Assembly (NCBI RefSeq): GCF_004341515.1
Contig: NZ_SLZF01000012.1
Location: 1-64,000, forward strand
Direction: 5' to 3'
Length of the DNA stretch: 64,000 nt
Source: Allobosea sp. BK604
GTDB lineage: Bacteria > Pseudomonadota > Alphaproteobacteria > Rhizobiales > Beijerinckiaceae
The notes beneath the pieces are model-generated. The model did no database searches, was not told the DNA's origin, and saw nothing but the letters and a program-made list of their open reading frames with translations. Both the position numbers and the translations under genes were made by a program. Below, piece by piece: positions 44,424 through 54,175 of the stretch (the stretch's first letter is position 1; each line of letters begins with the position of its first letter).

Positions 44424-44969
44424 ATGAACTTGGTCACGATAGCCGACATCCTCTCCTTCTGGCGCGAGGCCGGCCCGGAGAAATGGTTCGAGAAGGACGA
44501 GACATTCGACGCCGAGATCCGTGCCCGCTTCCTCGCTACCTACAACGCCGCAGCTGCCGGCCAATTGAGCGATTGGGAGGCGACGCCGGACGGCAGCTAT
44601 GCGCTTCTCATCCTGCTCGACCAGTTTCCGCGCAACATGTTCCGCGGCTCGGCGCAGGCCTTCGCGGCCGACCCGCTGGCACTCGCCATAGCCGATCGCG
44701 CGGTCGCGAGAGGCTTCGATGAGGGCTACGCCAATCCCGAGCGGCGCTTTTTCTACCTGCCCTTCGAGCATGCCGAGGACCTGGCGCATCAGGAACGCTG
44801 TGTCGCGCTGACCCACGCCTCCGGCGACGAGGACAGCACGAAATGGGCCATCGTCCATCGCGACATCATTCGCGATTTCGGCCGCTTTCCGCATCGGAAC
44901 GCCGTCCTCGGCCGCGACTCGACGGAGGCAGAGCACGCCTTCCTCGAGAAGGGCGGTTTCAACGGCTGA
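44424..44969 (+). CDS. DUF924-family protein
   Basis: A 181-aa cytoplasmic protein (ADILSFWREAGPEKWFEKDETFDAEIRARFLATYNAA...LLDQFPRNMFRGSAQAFAADPLAL...YLPFEHAEDLAHQERCV). These blocks are the family marks; the all-helical fold is TPR-like and its function is unknown. AGGAG 7 bp upstream supports the ATG at 44424. Confidence 0.9.
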   Translation: MNLVTIADILSFWREAGPEKWFEKDETFDAEIRARFLATYNAAAAGQLSDWEATPDGSYALLILLDQFPRNMFRGSAQAFAADPLALAIADRAVARGFDEGYANPERRFFYLPFEHAEDLAHQERCVALTHASGDEDSTKWAIVHRDIIRDFGRFPHRNAVLGRDSTEAEHAFLEKGGFNG

Positions 44970-44973
44970 TCGA

Positions 44974-45195
44974 TCAGCCGCCTGTCGCGTGCTGGCTGGC
45001 GACGCGCTGCAGCACGATCGCAATCACCGTCAAGGTGAAGCCGAGCCACCAGAGCGGTGAGCGCAGGCTCGCCGTGCTGCCCGGCTCCGGTGCCGGTGCC
45101 CGCCCGCTCAGGCGCTGGAAGATCGGCCAGGCCAGGCAGCCGAATCCGACAATCCCCAGCGCCAGCGTCAGCAGGTTGAGCGTCGCCGCATCCAT
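44974..45195 (-). CDS. Small two-span membrane protein
   Basis: A 73-aa protein with helices at about 5-24 (TLNLLTLALGIVGFGCLAWPIF) and 45-64 (SPLWWLGFTLTVIAIVLQRVA). Its ATG begins at the last base of the ilvH stop (TGATG), and a GTG 3 bp upstream is also possible, so it is coupled to ilvH. Unknown role. Confidence 0.65.
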   Translation of the reverse strand: MDAATLNLLTLALGIVGFGCLAWPIFQRLSGRAPAPEPGSTASLRSPLWWLGFTLTVIAIVLQRVASQHATGG

Positions 45196-45737
45196 CACAT
45201 CGCGTCCGGGCCGCGGCTCATCGCGGCGATGCCGGTGCGCGAGACCTCGGTCAGGCCGACCGCCGTCATCAGCTTGATGAAGCGCTCGACCTCTTCTGTC
45301 GAGCCGGTCAGCTCGAAGACGAAGGAGGTCAGCGAGGCGTCTAGCGTACGCGCGCCGAAAGCCGATGCGAGCCGCATCGCCTCGACCCGATGGTCGCCCT
45401 TGCCGACGACCTTGACCAGCGCGAGCTCGCGCTCCAGCGCCTCGCCCTGCAGCGTCAGGTCGACGACGCGGTGCACCGGCACCAACCGGTCGAGATGCGC
45501 CTTGATCTGGTCGATGACATTGGCCGTGCCCGAGGTCACCACGGTGATGCGCGACAGGTGCTTCTCGTGCTCGGTCTCGGAGACGGTGAGGCTCTCGATA
45601 TTGTAGCCGCGGCCCGAGAACAGGCCGGCGATGCGGGCGAGAACGCCGGGTTCGTTGTCGACGATCACCGCCAGCGTGTGGCGGGCGACCGGCTGGGTCT
45701 TGGGGGCGTTCGGATAATGCGTGGCTGGGTTCGGCAT
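45195..45737 (-). CDS. ilvH: Acetolactate synthase small (regulatory) subunit
   Basis: A 180-aa regulatory subunit that binds valine and activates the large subunit. An N-terminal ACT domain (HTLAVIVDNEPGVLARIAGLFSGRGYNIESLTV, residues about 19-52) and the C-terminal small-subunit domain are complete. The ATG at 45737 with AGGTCTCC just upstream is preferred to one at 45863. It is separated from ilvB by a glutathione transferase gene. Confidence 0.95.
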   Translation of the reverse strand: MPNPATHYPNAPKTQPVARHTLAVIVDNEPGVLARIAGLFSGRGYNIESLTVSETEHEKHLSRITVVTSGTANVIDQIKAHLDRLVPVHRVVDLTLQGEALERELALVKVVGKGDHRVEAMRLASAFGARTLDASLTSFVFELTGSTEEVERFIKLMTAVGLTEVSRTGIAAMSRGPDAM

Positions 45738-45775
45738 CGGAGACCTGTCGCGGAAAGCTGGAAACGAAGGAAGGA

Positions 45776-46465
45776 CTAGTTTGAACGAAGATTGGCGATG
45801 GCGGGCTCGTCGACCTCGTCGGCTGCTACGATCCAGCGCTCCTTGAGCGCCGCCTCGAGCCATTGCCTGTAAGCCGGCAGGCCAAGTACCGCCTGCATAT
45901 ACGCAGCCGCATCGGCATCCACCGGGATGGCATAGGTATCGAGCCGGGCGACGACCGGCGCGAACATCGCGTCCGCTGCGCAGAACTCGCCATAGAGGAA
46001 CGGACCGCCTGCCGTCTCGCCGAAGCGGCTACGCGCCTCCCGCCAGATTGCACTGATCCGGGCGACATTCCTGGCGACATCCGGCCCGCGATCCCGGGCC
46101 GCGTAACGCTTGCCGAGATTCATCGGGCAGGCGCCGCGCAGGGCCTGGAAGCCCGCATGCATCTCGCTCGACACGGCCCGGGCATGGGCACGCGCGGCGA
46201 CATCACCCGGCCAGATGCCCCGCTCGGGGAAGCGCTCATGCAGGTATTCGGCGATCGCCAGCGTTTCCCATACGGCGACCTCGCCATCCGACAACGTCGG
46301 CACAGTGCCGCCGCTACGCGGCGCGTGAGCGTAGATCGCCTCTTTGAAGCCGGGCTCGTCGAGCAGGACGAGCACCTCCTCGAACGGGATCTCCTTCGCC
46401 GCCAGCAGCAGCCAGGCGCGCAGCGACCAGGAGGAATAGCACTTGTTGCCGATAAGAAGCTTCAT
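45776..46465 (-). CDS. Glutathione S-transferase
   Basis: A 229-aa protein. The N-terminal thioredoxin fold (MKLLIGNKCYSSWSLRAWLLLAAKEIPFEEVLVLL, with Ser12/13 as likely catalytic residues) includes the GTVPTLSDGEVAVWETLAIAEYL glutathione-binding block; the helical C-terminal domain follows. The SSWSLR motif is found in a bacterial subgroup of GSTs. It lies between ilvB and ilvH, in the same direction. Confidence 0.88.
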   Translation of the reverse strand: MKLLIGNKCYSSWSLRAWLLLAAKEIPFEEVLVLLDEPGFKEAIYAHAPRSGGTVPTLSDGEVAVWETLAIAEYLHERFPERGIWPGDVAARAHARAVSSEMHAGFQALRGACPMNLGKRYAARDRGPDVARNVARISAIWREARSRFGETAGGPFLYGEFCAADAMFAPVVARLDTYAIPVDADAAAYMQAVLGLPAYRQWLEAALKERWIVAADEVDEPAIANLRSN

Positions 46466-46478
46466 ATCCGCCCCCCGA

Positions 46479-46502
46479 ACCCTCTCCCCTGCGGGAGAGG
46501 GT
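46479..46502. repeat. Perfect 10-bp hairpin between ilvB and gst
   Basis: ACCCTCTCCC (46479-46488) and GGGAGAGGGT (46493-46502) with a 4-base loop, in the 51-bp ilvB-gst gap. No T-run follows. It may lower expression of the downstream genes or stabilise the ilvB message; similar CCCTCTCCC palindromes occur widely in this order. Confidence 0.6.
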
Positions 46503-46516
46503 GCCTTATCACGGCC

Positions 46517-48280
46517 TCAGACCAGCTGCTTGCCCTTGGCGTCGATTATCTCGCCGGTATCGCCCTCGAAATCCGGCAGGATCATCTCGTTATGGGCCTT
46601 GCCCGACGGGATCATCGGGAAGCAGTTCTCTTCCTTGGCGACGATGCAGTCGAAGATCACGGGCTTGGGCGTATCGATCATCTCGCGGATCGCGTCGTCG
46701 AGCTCGGCCGGGTTCGAGCAGCGGATGCCGTGGCCGCCATAGGCCTCGGCCAGCTTCACGAAATCGGGCAGCGAAGCCGAGTAGCTCTCCGAGTAACGCC
46801 CGCCATGCAGCAGCTCCTGCCACTGGCGCACCATCCCCATGTACTCGTTGTTGAGGATGAAGATCTTGACCGGCAGCCGGTACTGCACCGCCGTCGACAT
46901 CTCCTGCATGTTCATCAGGATCGAGGCCTCGCCCGCGATGTCGATGACCAGCGACTCCGGATGCTTCATCTGCACACCGATCGCAGCCGGCAGGCCATAG
47001 CCCATCGTGCCGAGGCCGCCCGAGGTCATCCAGCGGTTCGGCTCCTGGAAGTGGAAATACTGCGCCGCCCACATCTGATGCTGGCCGACCTCGGTCGTGA
47101 TGTAGGTGTCGCGGTCCTTGGTCAGCTCGTAGAGGCGCTGGATCGCGTATTGCGGCTTGATGATCTCGGACGAGCCCTTGTAGCCGAGGCTGTTCCGCGC
47201 CCGCCAACCGTTGATCTGCTCCCACCAGCTCTTGAGAGCCGGCTTGTCGATCTGCGGATTGGTCTCCTTCCAGACCTTGACCATGTCTTCGAGCACATTG
47301 GCGCAATCGCCGATGATGCCGAGATCGACCTTGACGTTCTTGTTGATCGAGGACGGGTCGATATCGATATGGATCTTCTTCGAGCGCGGCGAGAAGGCGT
47401 CGAGCCGGCCGGTGATGCGGTCGTCGAAACGCGCGCCGATATTCACCATGACGTCGCAGTCATGCATCGCGAGGTTGGCCTCGTAGGTGCCGTGCATGCC
47501 GAGCATGCCGAGCCACTGCCGGTCGGCGGCCGGAAAGGCGCCCAGCCCCATCAGCGTCGAGGTGACGGGATAGCCCGTCAACCGCGCCAGCTCGCGCAGC
47601 AGCTCCGTCGCACGCGGTCCGGAATTGACCACGCCGCCGCCGGTATAGAAGACCGGCCGCTTCGCCTTGGCGATCAGGTCGACCGCGGCGCGGATCTTGT
47701 CGATATCGCCCTTGACCACCGGACGGTAGGTCTTGTGCTGGTTGTCACGCGGGCGGCTGTATTCGCCCTTGGCGAACTGGATGTCCTTGGGCACGTCGAT
47801 GACGACCGGGCCCGGCCGGCCATTGGCAGCGACATAGAAGGCCTCGTGCAGGACACGCGGCAGGTCGGCGATGCTCTTCACCAGGTAGTTGTGCTTGGTG
47901 CAGGAGCGGGTGATGCCGACCGTGTCGCATTCCTGGAACGCGTCGGAACCGATCAGATGGGTCGGGACCTGGCCGGTGATGACGACGACCGGGATCGAGT
48001 CGAGCAACGCATCGGTCAGGCCGGTGACGGCGTTGGTCGCGCCCGGCCCGGAGGTGACGAGCACGCAGCCGACCTTGCCGGAGGAGCGCGCATAGCCTTC
48101 CGCCGCATGGACTGCGCCCTGCTCGTGGCGGACGAGGACGTGCTTCACCTTCTCCTGGTGGAAGAGCGCGTCATAAATCGGCAGCACGGCACCGCCGGGA
48201 TAGCCGAACAGGTGCTCGACGCCCTGGTCCTGAAGCGCGCGGACGACCATCTCGGCGCCGGTCATCATCTCGCTCATCAT
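46517..48280 (-). CDS. ilvB: Acetolactate synthase large (catalytic) subunit
   Basis: A 587-aa ThDP enzyme that makes acetolactate and acetohydroxybutyrate. EHLFGYPGGAVLPIYDAL holds the ThDP-activating Glu (near residue 30), GLGTMGYGLPAAIG and IDIAGEASILMNMQEM the cofactor and Mg site. The GEASILMN form of the Mg motif, instead of GDGSF, is usual in alphaproteobacteria. An attenuator with leader peptide precedes it (48322-48430). Confidence 0.96.
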   Translation of the reverse strand: MMSEMMTGAEMVVRALQDQGVEHLFGYPGGAVLPIYDALFHQEKVKHVLVRHEQGAVHAAEGYARSSGKVGCVLVTSGPGATNAVTGLTDALLDSIPVVVITGQVPTHLIGSDAFQECDTVGITRSCTKHNYLVKSIADLPRVLHEAFYVAANGRPGPVVIDVPKDIQFAKGEYSRPRDNQHKTYRPVVKGDIDKIRAAVDLIAKAKRPVFYTGGGVVNSGPRATELLRELARLTGYPVTSTLMGLGAFPAADRQWLGMLGMHGTYEANLAMHDCDVMVNIGARFDDRITGRLDAFSPRSKKIHIDIDPSSINKNVKVDLGIIGDCANVLEDMVKVWKETNPQIDKPALKSWWEQINGWRARNSLGYKGSSEIIKPQYAIQRLYELTKDRDTYITTEVGQHQMWAAQYFHFQEPNRWMTSGGLGTMGYGLPAAIGVQMKHPESLVIDIAGEASILMNMQEMSTAVQYRLPVKIFILNNEYMGMVRQWQELLHGGRYSESYSASLPDFVKLAEAYGGHGIRCSNPAELDDAIREMIDTPKPVIFDCIVAKEENCFPMIPSGKAHNEMILPDFEGDTGEIIDAKGKQLV

Positions 48281-48321
48281 ACTCTCCTGCGGGTTCTTCG
48301 GTCGGTCTCGGGAGCTTTGGG

Positions 48322-48406
48322 CAATAAAAAAGGCCCTCTGAGGGGCCTGGACGTGCGCTGGCGTCGGGGACGCGCGGTTTATGAAAACCGGCCCCTACCA
48401 GCGCAC
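48322..48406 (-). terminator. ilvB attenuator: terminator and competing stem
   Basis: On the minus strand, AGGCCCCTC A GAGGGCCT (about 48331-48348) forms a hairpin with one bulge, followed by TTTTTTATT, an intrinsic terminator 42 bp before ilvB. Upstream, GTGCGCTGG inside the leader peptide (complement of 48398-48406) pairs perfectly with CCAGCGCAC (complement of 48353-48361). Ribosome position on the leader would choose between the structures, as in classical ilv attenuation. Confidence 0.8.
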
Positions 48407-48430
48407 CCGTACGATAATAAGCTTGCGCAT
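48395..48430 (-). CDS. ilvB leader peptide
   Basis: An 11-residue frame, MRKLIIVRVRW, ending in TAG, 115-150 bp upstream of ilvB. Five of the 11 residues are Leu, Ile or Val, as in ilv leader peptides that sense all three branched-chain amino acids. The codons GTG CGC TGG also form the first arm of the competing stem. Confidence 0.8.
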   Translation of the reverse strand: MRKLIIVRVRW

Positions 48431-48618
48431 CGCGCGTTCCACCCTTTGCGGATATTGCGGCACGCTAGCCGAGCCTCAGGGCGCGGTCAAGCGGCCGGAA
48501 TGCCGCGGCAATCGAACGCCAGCCGTATCGTCTGCTGCATTGCGAAAAATCGGGCGGCCAAAAGAACACTTTCTCAAGACCGCGTTGCTACCGTTTTCGT
48601 CTGCGGAACGGGACGGTC

Positions 48619-50079
48619 ATGTATCAGGAAGTGCATACCCAGAACATCGTCGAGCGCGCCCACGCACCGGAAATCACCGAGCTGCTCCGCCGCTTCGCGC
48701 TGCTCGCCGACGGCATGGCCGGCGCCCCCTATGAGGCGCTGTGCCAGCAGGTCATGGGCGATTTCGGCGACGACCTGATGGTCATGGTCCCGACCGGCGA
48801 TGGCGATTACGTCTACCAGCATTACGGCCGTGAGATCATTCGCTATGTCGGCGGCAATCGCTCCGGCGAACGCGTCTCGCAAATGTCGCCGCAGGTCGCC
48901 CGCTTCACCGTGGATTGCTATGATCGCGCGCTCGTCGACGGGCAACCGGCCTATACCGTGCACCGCTCGCTCAAGACCTATCGCGTCTGCCTCTGGGAGC
49001 GCCTGATCCTGCCGGCCACGGCCGCGAATGGCGAGCGCTTCCTCGTCGTCTTCAGCCGCCCCTTGCAATTCCGCGAGGAGTTGCTGACCACCGTGCTCGA
49101 AACCTCGCCTTGCGGCATCGTGGCGCTGCGCGCCGTGCGCGATGGCGATGGCAATATCGAGCGCACCATCGTCATCACCGCCAATCGTCGCGCCGCGATC
49201 ATCGCCGGGCATGAGGACGAGCAGTTGCTCGACAATGACGCGCGGGCCTGCTTGCCCTTCCTTGCCGACAACATGGTCTGGCGCCGCTGCCTTTACGTTA
49301 TCGAGCTCAGGCGCAACGACATGTTCGAGGCCTGCTTCACCGTGAACGGCCGTGAGATCTGGCTTCAGCTCGCGCTCGCTCCCCTCGGCGACGGGCTGGT
49401 TATGACGCTGACCGACATTACCGAATTGATGATCGCCAACCTCACCCTGCAGAGCCGCGCCGCCACGCTCGCGCTCGAGATCGGCCGCGAACGCGCCACC
49501 CGCCGCGCCCTCTCGCACGAGATCGGCCAGCGCGAGGAGCGCGAGCAGGAATTGCGTCGCCTCGCCGAGACCGATCCGCTGACGGCGCTGCTGAACCGGC
49601 GTTCCTTCACCGAGAAGGCCAATGCCGAGATTGCCGCCTGCGCCGCGGACAGCGACGATTCCGCGCTGATCATCGTCGATCTCGACCATTTCAAGAGCGT
49701 CAACGACAGCCATGGCCATGCCGCCGGCGATGCCGTGATCCGCGCCTTTGCCGATCTCCTGCTCGGGCTCGTCAGGCTCGACCGTGATCTCGTCGGCCGC
49801 TTCGGCGGCGAGGAATTCGCCATCTTCCTGCCGCGCACCGGCGCGGCTGCGGCGCTCCGGATCGCCCAGCGCATCCAGGACGCTCTCGCCGTCAAGCAGC
49901 TCCCGGTGTCGGAGACGGTGGCGCTGCAGGTCACCGCCAGCTTCGGCGTCGCCATCCGCGAGAGCGAGGAAAGCTTCGCCGATTTCTTCGCGCGAGCCGA
50001 CGGCGCGCTCTATCGCGCGAAACACGAAGGCCGGAACTGCATCCGCCTCGCCGGCGCCGATATCGCCGTCGCGGCCTGA
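48619..50079 (+). CDS. Diguanylate cyclase with PAS-like sensor
   Basis: A 486-aa soluble protein. Residues about 1-300 hold a sensor region with a PAS-like segment (about 160-270), then a helix/coiled linker (ALEIGRERATRRALSHEIGQREEREQELRRLA) and a GGDEF domain (DPLTALLNRRSF ... VDLDHFKSVNDSHGHAAGD ... FGGEEF). The active-site GGEEF is intact, so c-di-GMP synthesis is expected. The inhibitory RxxD site nine residues upstream reads LDRD, so product inhibition is probably lost. No spanning helix. Confidence 0.9.
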   Translation: MYQEVHTQNIVERAHAPEITELLRRFALLADGMAGAPYEALCQQVMGDFGDDLMVMVPTGDGDYVYQHYGREIIRYVGGNRSGERVSQMSPQVARFTVDCYDRALVDGQPAYTVHRSLKTYRVCLWERLILPATAANGERFLVVFSRPLQFREELLTTVLETSPCGIVALRAVRDGDGNIERTIVITANRRAAIIAGHEDEQLLDNDARACLPFLADNMVWRRCLYVIELRRNDMFEACFTVNGREIWLQLALAPLGDGLVMTLTDITELMIANLTLQSRAATLALEIGRERATRRALSHEIGQREEREQELRRLAETDPLTALLNRRSFTEKANAEIAACAADSDDSALIIVDLDHFKSVNDSHGHAAGDAVIRAFADLLLGLVRLDRDLVGRFGGEEFAIFLPRTGAAAALRIAQRIQDALAVKQLPVSETVALQVTASFGVAIRESEESFADFFARADGALYRAKHEGRNCIRLAGADIAVAA

Positions 50080-50149
50080 TCTCCCACCGTCACGGCGAGG
50101 AAACGCAGCCGGGGAGCGACTCAGGATGACTGGGTGCGAAGCGGTTTCT

Positions 50150-50177
50150 GGATTGCCTCGCTGCGCTCGCAATGACG
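50150..50177. repeat. Short intergenic palindrome
   Basis: ATTGC (50152-50156) and GCAAT (50169-50173) frame CTCGCTGCGCTC. This ATTGC..CTCGCTGCGCTCGCAATGAC sequence is a widely dispersed intergenic element in many genomes. It is located between the diguanylate cyclase gene and miaA, which converge. Confidence 0.4.
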
Positions 50178-50196
50178 GAAGCGGTCCGATCCTCCG

Positions 50197-51138
50197 TCAA
50201 GCCACGGCATTCAGCTCCCTCAACGCCAGATCGAGAGCGCTCTCCGGCGCGACCGCCCGCCAGTCTTCCATCTGGTGCCGGAACCAGGTCACCTGCCGCT
50301 TGGCATAGGCGCGCGTGTCGGCCTGGCCCTTGCGGATCGCGTCATCGAGGCTGAGCTGGCCGTCGAGATGGGCGATCAATCCGGGCACGCCATGGGCCCG
50401 CATCACCGGCAGCAGCGGATCGAGCCGGCGCTCGCGCAGAGCCGCGACCTCCTCCAGCGCCCCCTGCCCCATCATCACCTCGAAGCGCCGGTCGATCCGC
50501 GCCCTCACCTCCTCGCGCTCCGGCGAGACGAAAAGCTTCACCAGCGGCAGCCCGTCGAGCGGCCCGGGCTGCCGTGCCCCCTGGAAGCTCGCGAGCGAAC
50601 GGCCGGTCGCTTCGAAGACCTCGAGAGCGCGCATGACCCGCATCCGGTCGCTCGGCCGCAGGCGCTGCGCCATTGCGGGGTCGCAGGCCGCAAGCTCGGC
50701 ATGCAGCATCGCGGTCTCCAGCCCCTGCACGCGTGCGCGAAAAGCCTCGCGCACCGGCTCGGGGACTGGCGGGATCGCCGAGAAGCCCTCAGTCAGCGCT
50801 TTGAAATAGAGGCCAGTGCCGCCGACCAGCACCGGCAGCGAGCCGCTGTCGCCAAGCTCGGCCAGCAGCGCCGTGACATCGGCGACATAGCGCGCCGCCG
50901 AATAGTTCACCGCACCGTCGACATGGCCATAGAGCCGATGCGGAACCGAAGCCTCCTCGACGATCGTCGGCCGCGCCGTGATGACGCGCAGATCGGCATA
51001 GACCTGCATCGAATCCGTGTTGACGACGGTCCCGCCGAAGCGTTGCGCGATCGCCATGGCGAGGGCGGACTTGCCGCTCGCGGTCGGACCTGCGATGAGC
51101 ACCGCCCTGTACCTGAGCTTCACCCGGTCCGTCTCCAT
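50197..51138 (-). CDS. miaA: tRNA dimethylallyltransferase
   Basis: A 313-aa enzyme that adds a dimethylallyl group to A37 of tRNAs reading UNN codons. P-loop LIAGPTASGKSALAM, then VVNTDSMQVYADLRVITARPT (catalytic Asp) and VGGTGLYFKALTEG are typical. ATG at 51138 shares its bases with the serB ATG on the other strand; a GTG at 51123 with GGAG 9 bp upstream is a real alternative. Confidence 0.93.
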   Translation of the reverse strand: METDRVKLRYRAVLIAGPTASGKSALAMAIAQRFGGTVVNTDSMQVYADLRVITARPTIVEEASVPHRLYGHVDGAVNYSAARYVADVTALLAELGDSGSLPVLVGGTGLYFKALTEGFSAIPPVPEPVREAFRARVQGLETAMLHAELAACDPAMAQRLRPSDRMRVMRALEVFEATGRSLASFQGARQPGPLDGLPLVKLFVSPEREEVRARIDRRFEVMMGQGALEEVAALRERRLDPLLPVMRAHGVPGLIAHLDGQLSLDDAIRKGQADTRAYAKRQVTWFRHQMEDWRAVAPESALDLALRELNAVA

Positions 51139-52024
51139 GCTCGTTGCCACGCTCGTTTCCGCCCATGACCAGGCTCTCGTGAGCGAAGCTCTGCTCTCGC
51201 GGCTCGTCACCGCCGTCCCGGGCGCCGGAAAATCCGAGCGGCTGGACGGCGAGATCGCCGCCGATCTCTTCGCGGATGCAGCGGATGCGCGCAAGCTCGA
51301 AGCCGATATCCGCGCCGCGCTCGAGGGCGCCGCGATCGACATCATCGTCCAGAAGGCCGCGACGCGCCGCAAGCGGCTGTTCCTCGCCGACATGGACTCG
51401 ACCATGATCGGGCAGGAATGCATCGACGAGCTCGCCGCCTATGTCGGCCTGAAGGAGAAGGTCGCCGGCATCACCGAACGCGCCATGCGCGGCGAGATCG
51501 CCTTCGAGCCGGCCTTGCGGGAGCGTGTCGCTTTGCTCAAAGGCGTCAAGCTCTCCGTCGTCGACGAGATCATCCGCGAGCGCATCACGCTCACACCCGG
51601 CGGCCGCGAGCTGGTGCACACCATGCGCGCCAACGGCGCCTATACCGCTTTGGTCTCCGGTGGCTTTACCGTCTTCACCGGTCCGCTCAGCGCGATGATC
51701 GGCTTCGACGAGCACCGCTCGAACACGCTCATCGCCAAGGACGGCGTCCTGATCGGCGAAGTCGCCGACCCGATCCTCGGCAAGCAGGCCAAGCTCGACA
51801 GCCTCATCGAGCTGCGGACGAAACTCGGGCTGGACAAGGCCGCCACGCTCGCCGTCGGCGACGGCGCCAATGATCTCGCGATGATCGATGAGGCGGGGCT
51901 CGGTGTCGCCTTCCGGGCCAAACCCGCGGTCGCGGCGGCGGCCGACGCTCGGCTCGACCATGCCGACCTGACCGCCCTGCTCTACGCCCAAGGCTACAAG
52001 GGCAGCGAGATCGTCAGGGTCTGA
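51137..52024 (+). CDS. serB: Phosphoserine phosphatase
   Basis: A 295-aa HAD-family enzyme for the last step of serine synthesis. Motif I is FLADMDSTMIGQECIDELA (catalytic Asp pair), motif II LVSGGFTVFTGPL, motif III/IV GDGANDLAMI. The about 80-residue N-terminal domain is the short ACT-like form seen in alphaproteobacteria. The start MLVATLVSAHD fits the family. CATG at 51136-51139 holds both this start and that of miaA. No clear ribosome site. Confidence 0.93.
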   Translation: MLVATLVSAHDQALVSEALLSRLVTAVPGAGKSERLDGEIAADLFADAADARKLEADIRAALEGAAIDIIVQKAATRRKRLFLADMDSTMIGQECIDELAAYVGLKEKVAGITERAMRGEIAFEPALRERVALLKGVKLSVVDEIIRERITLTPGGRELVHTMRANGAYTALVSGGFTVFTGPLSAMIGFDEHRSNTLIAKDGVLIGEVADPILGKQAKLDSLIELRTKLGLDKAATLAVGDGANDLAMIDEAGLGVAFRAKPAVAAAADARLDHADLTALLYAQGYKGSEIVRV

Positions 52025-52060
52025 CCGCTGCTCGCGCCGGACATCGCACTGGCATCACCC

Positions 52061-52163
52061 AGAGCATTTCCGCGATTCTCCGAAGCGCGGAAATGCTCTA
52101 TCTATTTGTTTTGACGCATTTTCTTCACGCGAACCGGTGCCCACTTCGCTCGAAAATGCTCTA
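52061..52163 (-). repeat. Composite dispersed intergenic repeat
   Basis: Two joined parts. 52061-52099 is a perfect 14-bp inverted repeat AGAGCATTTCCGCG / CGCGGAAATGCTCT with an 11-bp loop. 52109-52163, read on the minus strand, is AGAGCATTTTCGAGCGAAGT..CACCGGTTCGCGTGAAGAAAATGCGTC. A diverged copy covering the second part and the junction is at 33717-33783. Such elements are frequent in Hyphomicrobiales genomes. Located between serB and degP, which converge. Confidence 0.65.
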
Positions 52164-52193
52164 AACAAAAGGGCGGCCGAAACGGCCGCCCTT
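52160..52193 (-). terminator. Rho-independent terminator of the degP operon
   Basis: A perfect 11-bp stem AAGGGCGGCCG / CGGCCGCCCTT (52169-52179 and 52183-52193), 3-base loop, followed on the minus strand by TTTTGTTT. It is 24 bp past the degP stop and so ends the leftward membrane-protease transcript. Confidence 0.88.
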
Positions 52194-52217
52194 CGAGATA
52201 ACCGCATTGAGCGGGCG

Positions 52218-53741
<1,524 letters not shown>

Positions 53742-53963
53742 CAGTGGGTCCTCGTGAAGATTCGGGCCGTTTCGACGGCCAAAACGCTGGCCAGAGATTG
53801 AACCTCAAAATGCGGCGGAAGGGCGACGCAGGATACACACGATCATGTCATTGCCGGCGCTGTTTTGCACGATCCGTGCGGGTATTTCATCGGCTTTTCG
53901 GCGTGAAGCCGGGTGCGGGCGTCCGCGGCAAACGAGCTTGCCTGTAGAATAGGCACAGGCGGC

Positions 53964-54155
53964 TCAGGTTCCGCCGCGCACCAGCCAGACCAGCAGCACG
54001 CCGAGCGCTGCCGAGCCGAGTCCGATCAGCCGCATCGTCTCGACCGGCGTCTCGGAGGCACTGCGCAACGCATCCTTCGCCAGATGCGGGATCGCTGCGA
54101 AAAGAATGCCTTCGATCGCAAAAACGAGGCCGAGCGCCGCGATGAAATCCAACAT
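53964..54155 (-). CDS. DUF2065 membrane protein
   Basis: A 63-aa protein with helices at the two ends (FIAALGLVFAIEGILFAAIP and RLIGLGSAALGVLLVWLV). This family is commonly placed after hflC, as it is here (20 bp). Function unknown; the context suggests it helps the HflKC/FtsH complex. Confidence 0.88.
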   Translation of the reverse strand: MLDFIAALGLVFAIEGILFAAIPHLAKDALRSASETPVETMRLIGLGSAALGVLLVWLVRGGT

Positions 54156-54175
54156 ATCGCGACGCTCGTTCTTGA

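Larger units (their letters stand above)
48281..48618. other. 338-bp region between ilvB and the diguanylate cyclase gene
   Basis: Apart from the leader peptide and attenuator (48322-48430), the rest (48431-48618) has no gene that I can support. It must carry the ilvB promoter on the minus strand and the promoter of the rightward diguanylate cyclase gene. Confidence 0.6.

Noticed and set aside
45863..48778. 971-aa open frame on the plus strand
   Set aside because: It is the reverse shadow of ilvB, gst and the leader region, which carry clear domains on the minus strand; the translation is low-complexity Arg/Asp/Leu-rich sequence typical of GC-rich antisense frames.
53940..53960. GCCTGT/ACAGGC hairpin as terminator after DUF2065
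   Set aside because: Only 6-bp arms with a 9-base loop and no T-run; degP probably reads through or has its own promoter in 53742-53963.
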